Positions 38,942-50,827 of a stretch of 64,000 nucleotides of DNA are shown one piece after another. Origin of the DNA: Oryzias latipes (Eukaryota > Chordata > Actinopteri > Beloniformes > Adrianichthyidae); assembly GCF_002234675.1 (NCBI RefSeq), contig NC_019876.2:22738398-22802397 (forward strand). The letters are read 5' to 3'. The notes beneath the pieces are model-generated. The model saw nothing but the letters and a program-made list of their open reading frames with translations, had not been told where the DNA came from and made no database searches. Every line of letters starts with the position of its first letter. The stretch's first letter is position 1. The position numbers and the translations under genes are program-made.

Positions 38942-39429
38942 TTACATTGTGTGCGTGAAATCTTCTGTCTTGGTGTGATTGTTTGGGTTCAACAGATCTA
39001 TGTTAAAATCGCCACAAAGAAATATGACCTTCTTGGAAATATTGGCAAACAGGTTTTCAATAGCACTTGTGAAAGTTTCAATGCCAGATGCAGGGGATCG
39101 ATATATGCAGCTGATTATGATGTTACTAATCCTGTCCATACTAATCTCTACAGATATATATTCCATGACATCGTCAATACAGCCCGACATTGTCTCCACA
39201 ACTTTGTGTTTAAGACTATTGTGTATATAAAGAGCCACCCCCCACCTTGCTTATTTTTCCTGTTCACATAGTGAAAGTCATAGCTCTCATGCTGGAAGTG
39301 TAAGCCCTTTTCTGCCTTTAACCATGTTTCTGAAATTGCAATTATTTTGAAAGGTTTGTTAAATTGCCGTAAGTATTCTTCAATTGTTTGGGGATTAGCG
39401 TATAAGCTTCTGCTATTGAAATGTATCAT
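38942..39429 (-). pseudogene. LINE endonuclease
   Basis: IHFNSRSLYANPQTIEEYL, IIAISETWLKAEKGLHF (catalytic Glu), a frameshift at GGGW/LF near 39240, then ALYIHNSLKHKVVE, IIISCIYRSPASGIETF, KKVIFLCGDFNIDLLNPN (GDFN motif). The domain end is missing because of the internal deletion. Confidence 0.8.
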
Positions 39430-39802
39430 AGAGAGTTTCTGATTAGGATTTGTGTTTCTATTGTATTCTTCTTCTGTGTAATAACTGCAGTGGCTATTTA
39501 CAAAGTCAAAGAAATTGGTATTTGGGTCAATGTCTATGTCTATAGTTGTGTATTATCATTATTATTAGTTTAAAATTTTTTTTTTTTTTATTCGTGTTAC
39601 AGAGGACTGTACTTTTGTCGTCTTCTTTCAAAATTGATCCAGTTCTTCCATCTCTCTGATTGCAATAACTTTTGCCTGTTCAGCTGGGCCGTTTAGTTTA
39701 ATGAAAACTTTGCACTTTGTTGGCCACGTTGATTGTATTTTGTTTTCTTTTCTGAGAAACCGTGCTTTCCGTGCGATGTCAGCATTTTTCTTGGTTAGAT
39801 GT

Positions 39803-40231
39803 TCAATTATGTAAACGTTTGTTCCTTTTAGTTTTTTTCCTTGCTTTAGGAGGGCATTTTTTATGCTTTCTGTTTATAAATCGCATTATTATTGCTGGGG
39901 GGGTATTTTTCATTTTCCTCGGTAGGGGATGGCAGGCTTCGATGTCGTTGCTGTTGATGGCAATGCCTTTTTTATTAAGGAATGCTGTGACTTGTTGTTC
40001 TGCTGATTCTTGCTCTGCCTGTCTTTCTACCCCAACATCTGCTGGTGTAACTGCCCTGGCATATGAAGACGGTTTGATGGCAAGACCACTAAGAACAATC
40101 TCATTTATGCGAGAATACTGTTCCAGATTCGACACTCGCCCTTTGAGCTGTGCAATCTCCAAATCTTTTTCTGCAATTTGATTTTTTAATTCCATTATCA
40201 CTCCGCTTAGTTTTTTTACCTCTTCAATCAA
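39803..40231 (-). pseudogene. LINE ORF1 protein, N-terminal half
   Basis: Coiled-coil start VMELKNQIAEKDLEIAQLKG, VSNLEQYSRINEIVLSGLAI, then ACHPLPRKMKNTPPAIIMRF and INRKHKK, where the frame shifts. In related elements this is an RNA-binding ORF1 protein that packages LINE RNA. The rest (to about 39600) can be followed in other frames. Confidence 0.75.
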
Positions 40232-41085
40232 GTCTACAATTCAGTTGACCTACAAATACAGTTTGTGATTTCTTCAAACATGCAGCTAAACGATTTTTTA
40301 AAGTCCTGTTGTTCTTCAGACATTGTGCTGCTTTGTTTGCCTTTTGCGGATGGCATTGTAAATCGTTACCAATTTTCTGCTGCTGCTGAAGCTGCTTTCT
40401 GATGCTGGATGTCGACCTTGTTTTGCGGTTAGCCTGGCCAGGCTAGCTTCGGTGTCTGTGATCGCTGAGAGGAAAGCCGCCGATTTACCGGAGTTCGGTG
40501 GTAGGCCTCGCGGTTTAGCTGAATTCTCGCCGGTGAGGGGTCGCTACCCACCGGGGTTTGGTGGTTAGCCTCATGGGATTAGCTGAAAGCTCGCCGGGGG
40601 GAGGCTGCTGATCGCTGGAGTTTGTTTACTTGGTTTTTGCAGATTAGCCCAGCCTGTCAGGCTTTGTTGTCGGTCCTCGCTGTGTCTCCTCATACACCTA
40701 TAGTTTTAGGGTTCTCCTGGCTCAAACTGCATAACCCCCAGTTCAATTGGTCCCAGAGTACAGTCACTAAGTGGAGCTCATATTGCCTCGCCAACTGTTT
40801 ATTGTCTGCTATCACTGCCTGCTCTGTTTCCTGCGCCAATTACTCGAGCCCAGTCGATCTGTCCAAAATACCTCATTGGTATCATGATCTGAAAACAGTT
40901 TTCTGTAAGACTAAAGCTAGTGCTCTTCCACCCCATCGACCATATGATTGCGCTATAAATCTGTTACCTGGCGCCTCTCTTCCGAAGGGTCGATTGTTTA
41001 ATTCATCAGGTCCTGAGAGGGCGGCCATGGAAGAGTATGTTCAAGAGCTCCTTCTCTAGGTCACATTAGGCCTTCCTCCTCCCCC

Positions 41086-42240
41086 GTGGGGGCAGGGTTC
41101 TTTTTTGTTGAGAAAAAGGATAAAACCCTTAGGCCATGCATAGACTACCGGGAACTAAACCAAATCATCGTCAAAGATAAATATTCCTTACCTCTGATCA
41201 CTTCTGTTTTCGACTCTGTACAAAAAGCTTGCATTTTCACTAAGCTTGATTTAAGAAATGCCTACCATCTCGTCCGTATTAAAGACGGGGATGAGTGGAA
41301 AATTGCCTTTAACACCCCCTTAGGTCATTATGAGTATTTGGTCATGCCATTCGGCCTAACTAACACCCCGGCAGTTTTCCAGAGGATGGTGAACGATGTT
41401 CTTCGCGATTTCTTAAATCGATTCGTCTTTGTTTACTTTGACGACATCCTTATTTACTCCCACAATCAAGCCCAGCATGAACACCACGTTTAGTTCTGGA
41501 AAGGCTTCTAGAAAACCAACTCTTTGTGAAACACGAGAAATGTGAGTTCCACGTCTCCTCTGTAAAGTTCCTCGGTTATATCATAGAGGCCGGCTGCATA
41601 CGCCCTGACCCCACCAAGATTGAAGCCGTCACTAAGTGGGAGCCTCCGGACTGTCAAAAGAAGCTCCAGCAGTTTTTGGGCTTCGCCAACTTTTACAGAC
41701 GATTTATTAGAAACTACAGCAGTATTGCTGCCCCGCTTACACGCCTCACCTCCATCAATCGTCCTTTCGTTTGGTCCACCGAAGCTCAACAGGCTTTCAA
41801 CAAACTTAAAGGACTCTTTGTATCTGCCCCCATCCTCATTCAACCTGATCCGTCACGTCAATTTATTGTTGAAGTGGATGCCTCAGACTCTGGTGTTGGA
41901 GCAGTCCTTTCCCAAAAAGAAGAAAGTTCCGGCAAACTGAAACCCTGCGCATTTTTTTCTCGTAAGCTCTTGTCTACAGAACAAAATTATGATGTTGGAA
42001 ACCGGGAACTCCTAGCCATCAAGTTGGCGTTGGAAGAGTGGCGTCACTGGTTGGAGGGAGCCGAACTGCCTTTCATCGTGTGGACGGATCACTAAAACCT
42101 CGCCTCTCTCTGCTCCGCCAAAAGGCTCAACTCCAGGCAAGCTCGCTGGTGCCTTTTTTTTGACCACTTTCAATTCACGATCACCTACAGGCCAGGCTCC
42201 CGCAACATCAAACCGGACGCCCTATCCTGGAAATATAGCC
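41086..42240 (+). pseudogene. gypsy 2 reverse transcriptase and RNase H
   Basis: [35 protein letters not shown] (motif A Asp), [20 protein letters not shown] and [10 protein letters not shown] (YxDD-type box) give a recognisable catalytic core. A stop at 41493 (HEHHV) shifts the frame; [19 protein letters not shown] to [16 protein letters not shown] and FIVWTDH follow from 41526, with another stop at 42093. These stops make it non-functional. Confidence 0.85.
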
Positions 42241-42333
42241 CAACAGAACGTACCACCACCACTATCCTGCCGCCTACCTGTATCATTGGAAACCTTATTT
42301 GGTACATAGAGACCAAGGTACTCCAAGCTCAAG

Positions 42334-43560
42334 ATGAGGACTCTAACCATCCTCCTGCTCCCTAAGGGCACTTTGTTCGTTCCACCTGCGCTCTGTTCTG
42401 AGGTCATATCCTGGGGCCATTCCTCACGCCTGGCGTGTCATGGTGGGGTACGCCGGACCCTAAATCTCCTTCGCAGGAGGTTCTTCTGGCCGGCTATGGA
42501 CAAGGATTTACGTGAATACATCTCAGCTTGCACCACCTGTGCACGTTCTAAGACGTCATCCTCAGCTCCTGCAGGACTACTCCATCCTCTCACCACACCC
42601 AATTGCCCCTGGTCCCACCTGGCCATGGATTTCGTCACTGGGTTACCACCGTCCCAAGGTAACACTGTCGTCCTCACAGTCATCGACCAATTTTCTAAGA
42701 TGGCTGATTTCATTCCTCTTCCCCAACTACCCACTGCCTCTGAAACTGCCAATATCATGGTCAACCACATCTTCCGACATCATGGCATCCCTGTTTATTT
42801 CCCAGGTCTGAAAGGCAGTTTGCACAGCCTTGGGGGCCACGGTCAGCCTGACTTCTGGTTATCACCCACAGTCCAACGGCCAAGCGGAGAGAGCGAACCA
42901 GGAACTGGAGGCAGCTCTTCGCTGTCTGGCGGCACAGAACCAACAGGACTGGTCCCAATTCCTCGTCTGGATTGATTATGCACATAATACTCATCCCTCA
43001 TCTGCTACCGGGATCTCTCCTTTTGAGGCCGCCCTTGGGTACTCACCACCCCTGTTTCCGTCTCAGGAAATGGACTTGGCAGTGCCTTCCGTGCAACATC
43101 ACCTCCGCCGTTGTCAACGCATATGGACTCAAACGAAGGAGAGCAACTGCCGCATAGCCAATCGCCACAGGGTGGTGGGACCCAACTACCAAACTGGTCA
43201 AAGGGTCTGGCTCTCCACCCGTAACATCCCGATTCAAGCTTCATCCAAGAAACTGGTTCCTCGGTTTATCGGACCCTAAGTCATCGAAAAACTCAACAAT
43301 CCCACCTGCGTCCGTCTCCGTCTACCCAAAGCCCTGAAGGTACATCCTTCTTTTCATGTTTCAAAGATCATCTCTGTGCCCGTCGTTTGCTTCCCCACTA
43401 CCCGCCCGGCTCATCGACGGCGCTCCGGCCTACACCGTTAGCCGGATCCTGAATGTCCATCGTCGGGGTCGCGGATTCCAATTCCTGGTCGACTGGGTGG
43501 GCTACGGGGCGGAGGAGCGCTCCAGGATCTCTCGCTCTCTCATTTTGGACCCCATATCAT
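42334..43560 (+). pseudogene. gypsy 2 integrase and chromodomain
   Basis: Zinc finger with ACHGGVRRTLNLLRRRFFW and SACTTCARSKTSS, core [17 protein letters not shown] and VIDQFSKMADFIPL. A frameshift and deletion near 42805 remove the second catalytic Asp region; then [33 protein letters not shown] and FIGP-stop at 43279, and a chromodomain ([19 protein letters not shown]) at 43420-43545. Confidence 0.8.
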
Positions 43561-43735
43561 TGATGGCGCCCCCGCCTTCACTGTTAGTCGGGTTTTGGAC
43601 GTCTGTCATCTGGGTACCACCTCTGTTTCCATCACAGGAAGTCGATTTGGCGGTACCCTTGGTTCAACACCACCTCCAGCGATGCCGGCTTAAGGAGAAC
43701 AACTGCAGGATTAGAACCTACAGCTGGAATTTTGA

Positions 43736-46142
43736 GGCCTAGAAGGCTTTGATAACCTCAAGAACCTATTTGTCTTGGCGCCCATTCTAATCCACCCTGA
43801 TACTTCATGTCAGTTTATCGTCGAGGTTGACGCCTCAGATTCCGGTGTCGGTGCTGTCCTCTCTCAGAGAGAAGAAACTTCTGGCTAACTAAAACCCTGT
43901 GCTTTCTTTCTGCCACTGAACAGAGTTACGACATCGGGAACCGCGAGCTGCTGCCTACAAAACCAACATTGGAGGAATGGCGTCATTGGCTGGAGGGGGC
44001 GTCCCAACCATTCATCATGTGGACAGACCATTCTCGTCAAGCCCGCTACTGTCTTTTCTTCAACCGGTTCAACTTCCCCATAACCTACAGACTAGGCAGT
44101 CGAAACATCAAACCTGACACATTACACACATTACACATTGTACACAGTACAATTCCTCCGAACAATCCTCAGACTCTACCATCCTGCTCCCCTTATGGAT
44201 AGTGGGCGTACTCACCTGGGAGATCGAGACAGGGGTGCGTCAAGGTCAAGGTTAAGAACCTAACCATGCACCATGCCCACCTGGAACTCTGTTTGTACCA
44301 GCGTCCCGAAGGAACGATGTTATCACCTGGGGGCACACCTCACGTGTTTCCAGTCATGCTGTTGTCCACAGAACCTTTACTTTGCTGCCTATATGATTTT
44401 CTTGGCCATCTATGGAAAAATATGTGCGAAAATATATCGCTGCCTGCTCCACGTGTGCCCGTTCCAAATCCTCCAACACTCCCACTTCTGGTCTGCTTCA
44501 TCCATTACCTACGCCTAGTCACCCTTGGTCACACATAGCTCTGGACTTCGTCACCAGTCCACCTTCATCCAATGGCAACACGGTCATCCAAACTTTTGTG
44601 GATCGCTTCTCCAAGGCGGCTCACTTTATACCCATTCCTCAACATCTCAAAGCCATGGAAACAGGCAACAGTCTCATAAACCAATTCTTTCATTATAATG
44701 GTATTCCAGCCGATATAGTGTCCGACCGTGGACAATTTATCTCCCTGGTTTGGAGAGCCTTCTGCTCCGCCCTGGGAGCCACGGTCAGTCTGTCATCTTT
44801 TTACCATCCACAATCTATAGAACAAGCTCAGAGGGCTAATCAGGAGTTGGAGGCTGCTCTCCATTGCCTGGCTTCACAAAATACCTCTGACTAGTCCACC
44901 TTCCTGGTTTGGATTGAATACTCACACAATTCCCATCCTTCCACCGCCACTGGCGTTTCTCCTTTTGAGGGCTCCCTTGGGTACTTGGCACGTCTGTTTC
45001 CGTCACAGGAACTCGATCTCCTCCGCACCAAGGAGAGCAATCGCAGGATCGCTGATCGACACAGAGTGGTGGCACCTACTTATCAACCTGGTCAAAAGGT
45101 TTGGCTCTCATCTAGGAATATCCCTATTCAGTCCACGTCACGCAAACTCACTCACCGTTTCATTGGGCCTAACGTCATAAATAAAATTATCAACCACTGC
45201 TGTGTTCGTCTCAGTTTGCCTGCTTCACTGAAGATCCACCCCTTCATTCCATATGTCTCTAATTTAGCCTGTCAAGGAGAGCCCACTTTGCTCGCTGTCT
45301 GCGGCCCCGCCTCCCACCCGTATCATCGACGGCTCCCCCGCCTGCACTGCTAGCCGGGTTTCGGACATCCGGCATCGGGGGAAGGGTTTTCACTTTCTTG
45401 TGGACTGGGAGGGTTATGGGCCTGAGGAGCGGTCTTGGGTCTCCCGTTTTATCGTCCTGGACCCTTCCCTTATTGATTATTTCTTCTGGGCCCATTCTGA
45501 CAGAGGCGGTCGTTGAGGGGGATACTGTCATGGTATGCCTGGGAGTTCACTCCTCCGCCTCCCTTCTCTGCTCATAACCCCAGATTGGACCCAGCTGGTA
45601 GCACTCGTCTAATCAGTCCTCCTGCTATTTAAGATGAGCCCTCTCCAGCATTTGTCGCCATTTTGTTGCCCTTCTATGTTGCAGTTCCTGGTTTGTTGTT
45701 TCTTGACCTTTATCCTTTCAAGTACTTACGTCTGTCTAATTGTCTACAGGATCTTTTGCCACGAGTGCCAACCTGGGTTCATTCATCACCATCTGGTTAT
45801 GCCTGAGATTCCAGACCTCAAGCCACGCAACTACTCTAGGCCATGCAGCCGCTTCGTCAACCCACAAGTCCAATACCACTGGATCCCCAAACGCATGCTA
45901 CGTGTCACAGAAAGAAAAGGAAGGCACAACTAAGCAACTGGAACTCTGTTCACACCGCCTCTCCCTCCAGGACTCGCGCTCCTCCATCTCTGGGTATCGT
46001 TTCCCCATAATCAGCCACCAGAATACTACTATGCTTTACTGTGTCAGCCTGGACAATAAATTCGTGACCTTATCCATACCTTTCTACGTTATCTTTCTGG
46101 TTCCAGTAACTGGATCTGTTCTTGTTCATCATCATCATGACA
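43736..46142 (+). mobile_element. Ty3/gypsy piece 3: RNase H, integrase and 3' LTR
   Basis: A second, differently diverged copy follows on in the same orientation: [14 protein letters not shown] and [18 protein letters not shown] (RNase H, 43755-43870), integrase blocks [13 protein letters not shown] (44430) and [35 protein letters not shown] (catalytic Asp preserved here), then [13 protein letters not shown], a chromodomain at 45330-45480, the polypurine tract GTTGAGGGGGATAC and the LTR. Multiple stops. Whether it is part of gypsy 2 (by unequal exchange) or a separate insertion cannot be settled by eye. Confidence 0.8.
45526..46142 (+). repeat. gypsy 3' LTR (long variant)
   Basis: TGTCATGGTATGCC to CATCATCATGACA, 617 bases, the longest LTR here. 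Its 5' partner is not in the window. A TATTTAAGATG box lies near 45628. Confidence 0.8.
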
Positions 46143-46224
46143 TTTATCATAGAAACAATACCGCTGCATAAGAAAGAATGTAAAAATTAATCCAGGAACT
46201 ATTACCTTGTTTTTTTACCAAAGT

Positions 46225-46715
46225 AACATTGTCATGGATTTAAATCCAGCAGTGATCGCTAGACCTCCCTGCCAAACCCGGAAAATATCCAAGTACATCT
46301 AAAGTTCTCAAGAAACTATCTGGATGATCCAGAGAAGGACTGGGAGAATCTCATGTGACCAGATGAAACCTAAAAGGAACTCTTTGGTATAAACTCCACT
46401 AGCGTTTTTTGGAAGCGGGAAAAAACCTGAGCAGCATCCCAAAAACACAACACCTGTTGTGAAGCATGGAGGTGGTAGCTTCATGTTTTGGGGCTGCAAT
46501 TCTGCAAAGGAGACAAAAACGACTGATCTATATAAAGGAAAGGATGAATGGAGCCATAAACCTCATTCTATCACTGAGAGTACTGAGGAGAAAAACATGG
46601 CTTAATCTTTCATCATGACACTGATCCATTGCTCAGGCAACAAAGGAGCAGCTTGGTAAAAAAAATAAAAAAATTACATTTCAAGGTTCTGGAATGTTCT
46701 AGCTGGACCAGGGCC
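46225..46715 (+). mobile_element. Tc1-like transposase remnant
   Basis: In shifting frames: [16 protein letters not shown] near 46460-46500 (the strongly conserved Tc1 block KHGGGSVMVWGC), [10 protein letters not shown] near 46550, then F-MTLIHCSGN near 46615. Numerous stops. The catalytic protein would cut and paste at TA. Inverted ends were not found. Confidence 0.7.
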
Positions 46716-46769
46716 GTACATAGGGTTTTAAAAGGGCAAAGCTGGAAAAGAGCAGGAAAAACAAAAACA

Positions 46770-47700
46770 TTTATTTTTACCTCAAAACAATGCAGAAATT
46801 ATGTAAAATTTTAAAACAAACTACTTATAGATAAATTCTTAGCTAGGTGAAAGTGATGCAATTGTCATTTCTTTTATGTACACAAATTATTGTCAACATG
46901 CGTTCGTTCCCTTTATCATAGACTTGGAAGACATCAAAGCCATAAAACACTGATAGGTTAGCATGTGCATAAATCAAGTTTATTACAGATGGTAATATTT
47001 TAAACACAGATTTCCTACAACTTTTATCATTATAATGCTGAAATTATTAATAATATTTAATGTTATCTTACTGTTGCTGTGAGTATATTGTGGTTTAGTT
47101 TGGTTTTTCAGTGATGTATTTGGTCATTTTCTGCCCTCTATCAGTCACTCCAGGTTCATGTTAATCATCCACAGCTGTCATATTTTCTGTTAGTTGTCCT
47201 CAGAGAGTAGAAATGTCTGGTTTTCAGTTCTACCATGTCAGGTCATCTGGTTTATCTGCTTTTTGTTTCTCCACAGATTTTGTCCTGTTTAAGTTTATGT
47301 AATAAATGTTTACGTTTCTGCCACCATGCTCAGTTTCCTGCATTTTGGCTCCTACAACTTTAGTTCCTGTTAGCTGTATCCAATGTGGCTCTGGTTCTAT
47401 GTTGGGATTCAACGCTAAATTCTCTTTTGCATCCTATCCACTAAACACATGCTTGTTGTTATTGGAAAGATTTTAATACAGAAGATTGTGAAACTTAGTT
47501 TAAAGAAGGCAGTTCTAATCAGAAAAATTTCGTTAAACATTTAAATTTAGTGTCAGACCAGTATTTGAGGAAGCTTTGAGCTAGCCATAAATACCGTTCA
47601 TTAATTTTGAAAATTTTGAACTTAGTACTTTCTGTCCCTGCACAGCTTTTATTCCATGGGTTGAACAAAAATATTGCATAAAAATGTGAAAAAATAAAGT
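46770..47700. other. No gene recognised
   Basis: AT-rich sequence. A stretch at 47150-47400 (CAGTCACTCCAGGTTCATGT, CCTGCATTTTGGCTCCTACA) resembles an LTR or retroposon 3' region but could not be classified. Confidence 0.35.
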
Positions 47701-47714
47701 GTTTTTCAAACACA

Positions 47715-50445
47715 ATCACTGTGTGTCATGGCTCGTAAGTAATTGGACAAATGAAATAACAGAAAAAAAAATTGTCCTTACTAATAATAATAAAACCCTT
47801 TGATGGCATTGACAGACTGAAGTCTAGAACTCATGGACATCACCAGATGGTGGGTTTTCTCCTTCTGAATGCTCTGCCAGGCCTTTACTGCAGCGGCGTT
47901 TAGTTGCTGTTTGTTTGTGGGCCTTTCTGTCGGAAGTTTAGTCTTCAACAAGTGAAATGCATGCTCAATTGGGTTAAAATCAGGTGACTGACTTGGCTAT
48001 TCAAGAATATTCCATTTCCTTCGGCTGCGGGGGGTGGGGTGGGGGGCTTGTCGGCCCTGTCCTGTGGGGGGGCGTTCTGGGGGGGAGGGGGGCCCATTAT
48101 TGGTACGGGTCGGGGGGGCTAACGGGTCGGGGTCTCCGCTGAGGCAATCAGTGGTTGCCTCGGCCGGTTGGCCTCATCGGTCCCGTCAAGGCCTGACCAG
48201 AGCTCCTCTAGGGCTGGCGTCTGGGGGTGGGGGCGCCTCCGGGGGTGGGGCCCCTGGGCTGGGTGGCCCTGGCCCCTTTGCTGTGGGGGGGGGGCTGGGG
48301 GACAGCTGTTTGACCACCGGGGGACAGTCTACCAGCTGTCCCCAACTTACCCCCTTCCTCATATAACCTCATATTAGGGTGAGGGGGTGGGGGGTCTAGC
48401 CTGCGATGCGCCTTGGGGGGGGGGCTACTTGGCAGTGGCCCCCCTCCTATGGTTGCCGTATGGAGTGGGCCCCCCCTCTTTCGGTTTTATTTGCACCTTA
48501 GATATGTAGGGTCCTTGGTAGGGGGGGTGCTTGGACATCACTGCAAGCAAGCAGCAGATGTCCTCCTGACACCCTACCCGCCAATTTTAACCGCACCTTA
48601 GACATTTAGGGCCCCTTGGTGGGGAGGGTGAGGGGACATCACTGTGAGTAATCAGGAGATATCCCCTTAGTGCCTTACTCGCCAATTTTAACTGCACCCC
48701 CCTTAGTACACACACCCCTCCCCCTTCAATATATACATTCCAACATAAACACACACACATGCACACACACACCCTCTCAAACACACATACACGCACACAC
48801 ATTTTGCAAGGAAGGTGGGACCTGGGTCCATCTGTCCCCTACCCCTTCCCTGGTGGGGGGTGCGGGCCCCTTGGCGACGGCGGCCTTGTCCCTTGGGTGC
48901 TGGCTCCCTGGGCCCGGCGGTGCTCTCTCCGCGCGGTGGGGGGGGTTCATATTACACCTGAGCCGGGGGTGTTCGTGTCCCTGGGGGATGGGTCCTGGTC
49001 CTTGCCCCTGAGCGCTGGGCCCCGCCAAACTTCCAACATGGCCGAGCCTGGTCGGGCCATATTTATAACACCCCTTGTGGGCCACCCTTTTTTCCCAGGG
49101 GTTCCCCCCTCCTGGGCGGGGGCGGCGGGCCCCTGCCTTGCTCCTACCTGGACCAACCGTGGGCCGGGTGGGTGGCTGCCTGGAGTGCGAAGCGGGTCTC
49201 CCTTGGGGGGTCCTGACTCGTGCCTGGGGTTGGGGCGGGGGGATGCCCGGAACTTCTGGGTGGTTGTGGGGTGCTCGTCTGGGGCTGTGGGCGTCCTTCT
49301 CCGGTGGGGCCCTGCGTTGGGCTCTTCCGGCGCGGCGGGGGGGCTGCTTTCCTGGCTGGGCTGGGGCGGCGCTCTCTTTCCCTCCGCGCCTCCCTGCTCT
49401 CTGGCTCTGGGGGCCTCGCGGCGGTCCTGCTGGCCCTGGCCTGGGTGGCGTTCTTGGTCGCCCGGGGGGCGGTTGTTCCCTGCCTGTTCCCGTGTGGCGT
49501 TGGGGGAATTCCGGCTGCCGCTGCTGCTGCGGCGGGGGTCTGGGTGTGGGGGTGGCTGGGCGCTCCTCCTCCTTCTTTTCACATTCCACCATCCATTTTA
49601 GAAGAACATAAACACTCACCTGAGCACAGGTGTTAGCTCACCTTTGCACTAATAGTTTGCATGACTGAATGAATGAAAGATTTCACAATAGTTGGTTTAA
49701 AGGCATAGGTATGCGTATCTGTTTTGTGTACATGTTGACATGTGAACATTTTTTGCAGTTAACAGGTGTGTTGATAATATTTGAGTGTGTGTGAACAGTC
49801 CCCGCCTACTACATTTGAACCGTACCGTAATGATAAACAACCAGTAAACCTGTCTGCTCTATGCTGCTTCATGGTCTTACCCCCCCCCCCCCCCCCTCTC
49901 ACTATCACCCCCCCCCCCCGACATGCCTCCCTCTTCTTCCCTTCTTTCCTTTTCCGTCCGGTCCAACACCAAAGATTTTCAAACATGGTTGAAATGAATA
50001 AAGTTTGGCCTCAATTACAAAAGGGGTTTAGTCAGTCATACCTTTGGTTTGTCTGAAGATTAATAACCCCTCTTGTTAAAGTAAAATATGTCCAACACAA
50101 GAGGCCATCAGCTCTCATCTGCCTGCCTAGCTGTTGGACAGGACAAGTAAAAAAAAAAAAAAAAAAAAAAGAATATTCCATTTCTTTGCTTTAATGAACT
50201 CCTGAGTTGCTTTGGCTGTATGTTTTGGGTCGTTGTCCATCTGTATTATGAAACTCCGCCCAATCAGTTTGGGTTCTACAAACCAGACAGTCTGTCTCTG
50301 AACACCTCAGAATTCAGTGGGCTGCTTCTGTACTGTGTCACGTCATCAATAAACACTAGTGTCCCAGTGCCATTATCAGCCATGGCCATCACACTGCCTC
50401 CGCAGTGTTTTACTGATGATGTAGTGTGCTTTGGATCAGGAGCTT
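47715..50445 (-). mobile_element. Tc1-like transposon, minus strand, split by a retroposon
   Basis: Removing 48019-50168 restores a contiguous minus-strand transposase: KHCGGSVMAMADNGTGTLVF at 50320-50390, QMDNDPKHTA near 50220-50245 (a catalytic Asp), SLKQRNGIF at the junction, then SQSPDFNPIEHAFHL-like residues (47950-47990) and FNAAAVKAWQ-like, GENPPSGDVH near 47830-47880. Frameshifts and stops are present. The right part is cut at about 50445 by a gypsy 3' end. Confidence 0.8.
48019..50168 (+). mobile_element. G-rich non-autonomous retroposon, copy b (longest 3'-complete copy)
   Basis: Flanked by a 16-bp direct repeat AAGAATATTCCATTTC at 48003-48018 and 50169-50184, with a long A-run (about 50148-50170) at the 3' end. 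Parts: G-rich block 1 (48019-48580), a CACCTTAGACATTTAGGGCC start shared with copy a at 48593, a (CA)n tract (48740-48800), G-rich block 2 (48850-49560), a C-run/pyrimidine tract (49868-49950), AATAAAG near 49998 and the conserved last 150 bases. Open frames of about 280 codons on both strands in block 2 have no recognised domain and skewed composition. Block 1 is absent from copy a but present, and extended, in copy d. Confidence 0.85.
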
Positions 50446-50827
50446 CTACCGGACCCACCCGGATCGGCGTCCTGGACCACCCGGCGGCGGTCGATGATGG
50501 GTGGGTACTGTCATGGTGCCTCTGGCAGTTTCTCCTCCCCTTACCCTCTCATCTCTGCTTCCTGACTCGAACCAGCTGTGACCACTCACCTCATCAAACT
50601 CCAGACCTACTTAAGGAGATCCAGTTCCAGCATTCATCGCCAGTTCGATGCCCCTGATGCCTGAAGCCTCCAGTCCCGCCACGACTCCTTAACACAACAA
50701 GACCTCCAGCCTCGCCACGACTTCAAACCACACCAGAAAATAAACTCTATGACTTGCCTCTTTACTCACCTGTGTTTTCCTTCCGGGTTCCAGCGCCTGG
50801 GTCTGTCCCGTCTAGCAAGTCATGACA
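50446..50827 (+). mobile_element. gypsy 3' end with LTR
   Basis: FYRTHPDRRPGPPGGGR and stop (50446-50500) is the very C-terminus of the gypsy polyprotein, as in gypsy 1 ([17 protein letters not shown]). The polypurine-like GATGGGTGGGTAC and an LTR at 50509-50827 (TGTCATGGTGCC to AAGTCATGACA) follow. Everything 5' has been lost and the piece abuts a Tc1 transposase. Confidence 0.85.

Larger units (their letters stand above)
37931..40640 (-). mobile_element. LINE with ORF1, endonuclease and deleted RT, minus strand
   Basis: The 3' end, with a (TTTCAG)n-type tail, abuts the CTL-E CTLD2 exon at 37930. Reading leftwards from 40640: a GC-rich 5' UTR (40250-40640), ORF1 (40231-39600), endonuclease (39429-38942) and then only the C-terminal RT region (38807-38200). 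The polymerase core between endonuclease and RT end is missing, so the copy is defective. It belongs to the Jockey/CR1 superfamily by motifs. Confidence 0.85.
40640..43735 (+). mobile_element. Ty3/gypsy chromovirus 2, 5'-truncated
   Basis: It starts in the middle of the protease ([15 protein letters not shown]), directly beside the 5' region of the LINE, so LTR and gag are gone. RT, RNase H, integrase and chromodomain follow with few lesions. At about 43545 the copy turns into a scramble of chromodomain, integrase and RNase H scraps (see 43736-46142). It has the same lineage as gypsy 1 and better preserved RT. Confidence 0.85.

Noticed and set aside
40240..40640. CpG-rich stretch as a promoter island of a host gene
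   Set aside because: It fits the 5' UTR of the minus-strand LINE and no host exon is near.
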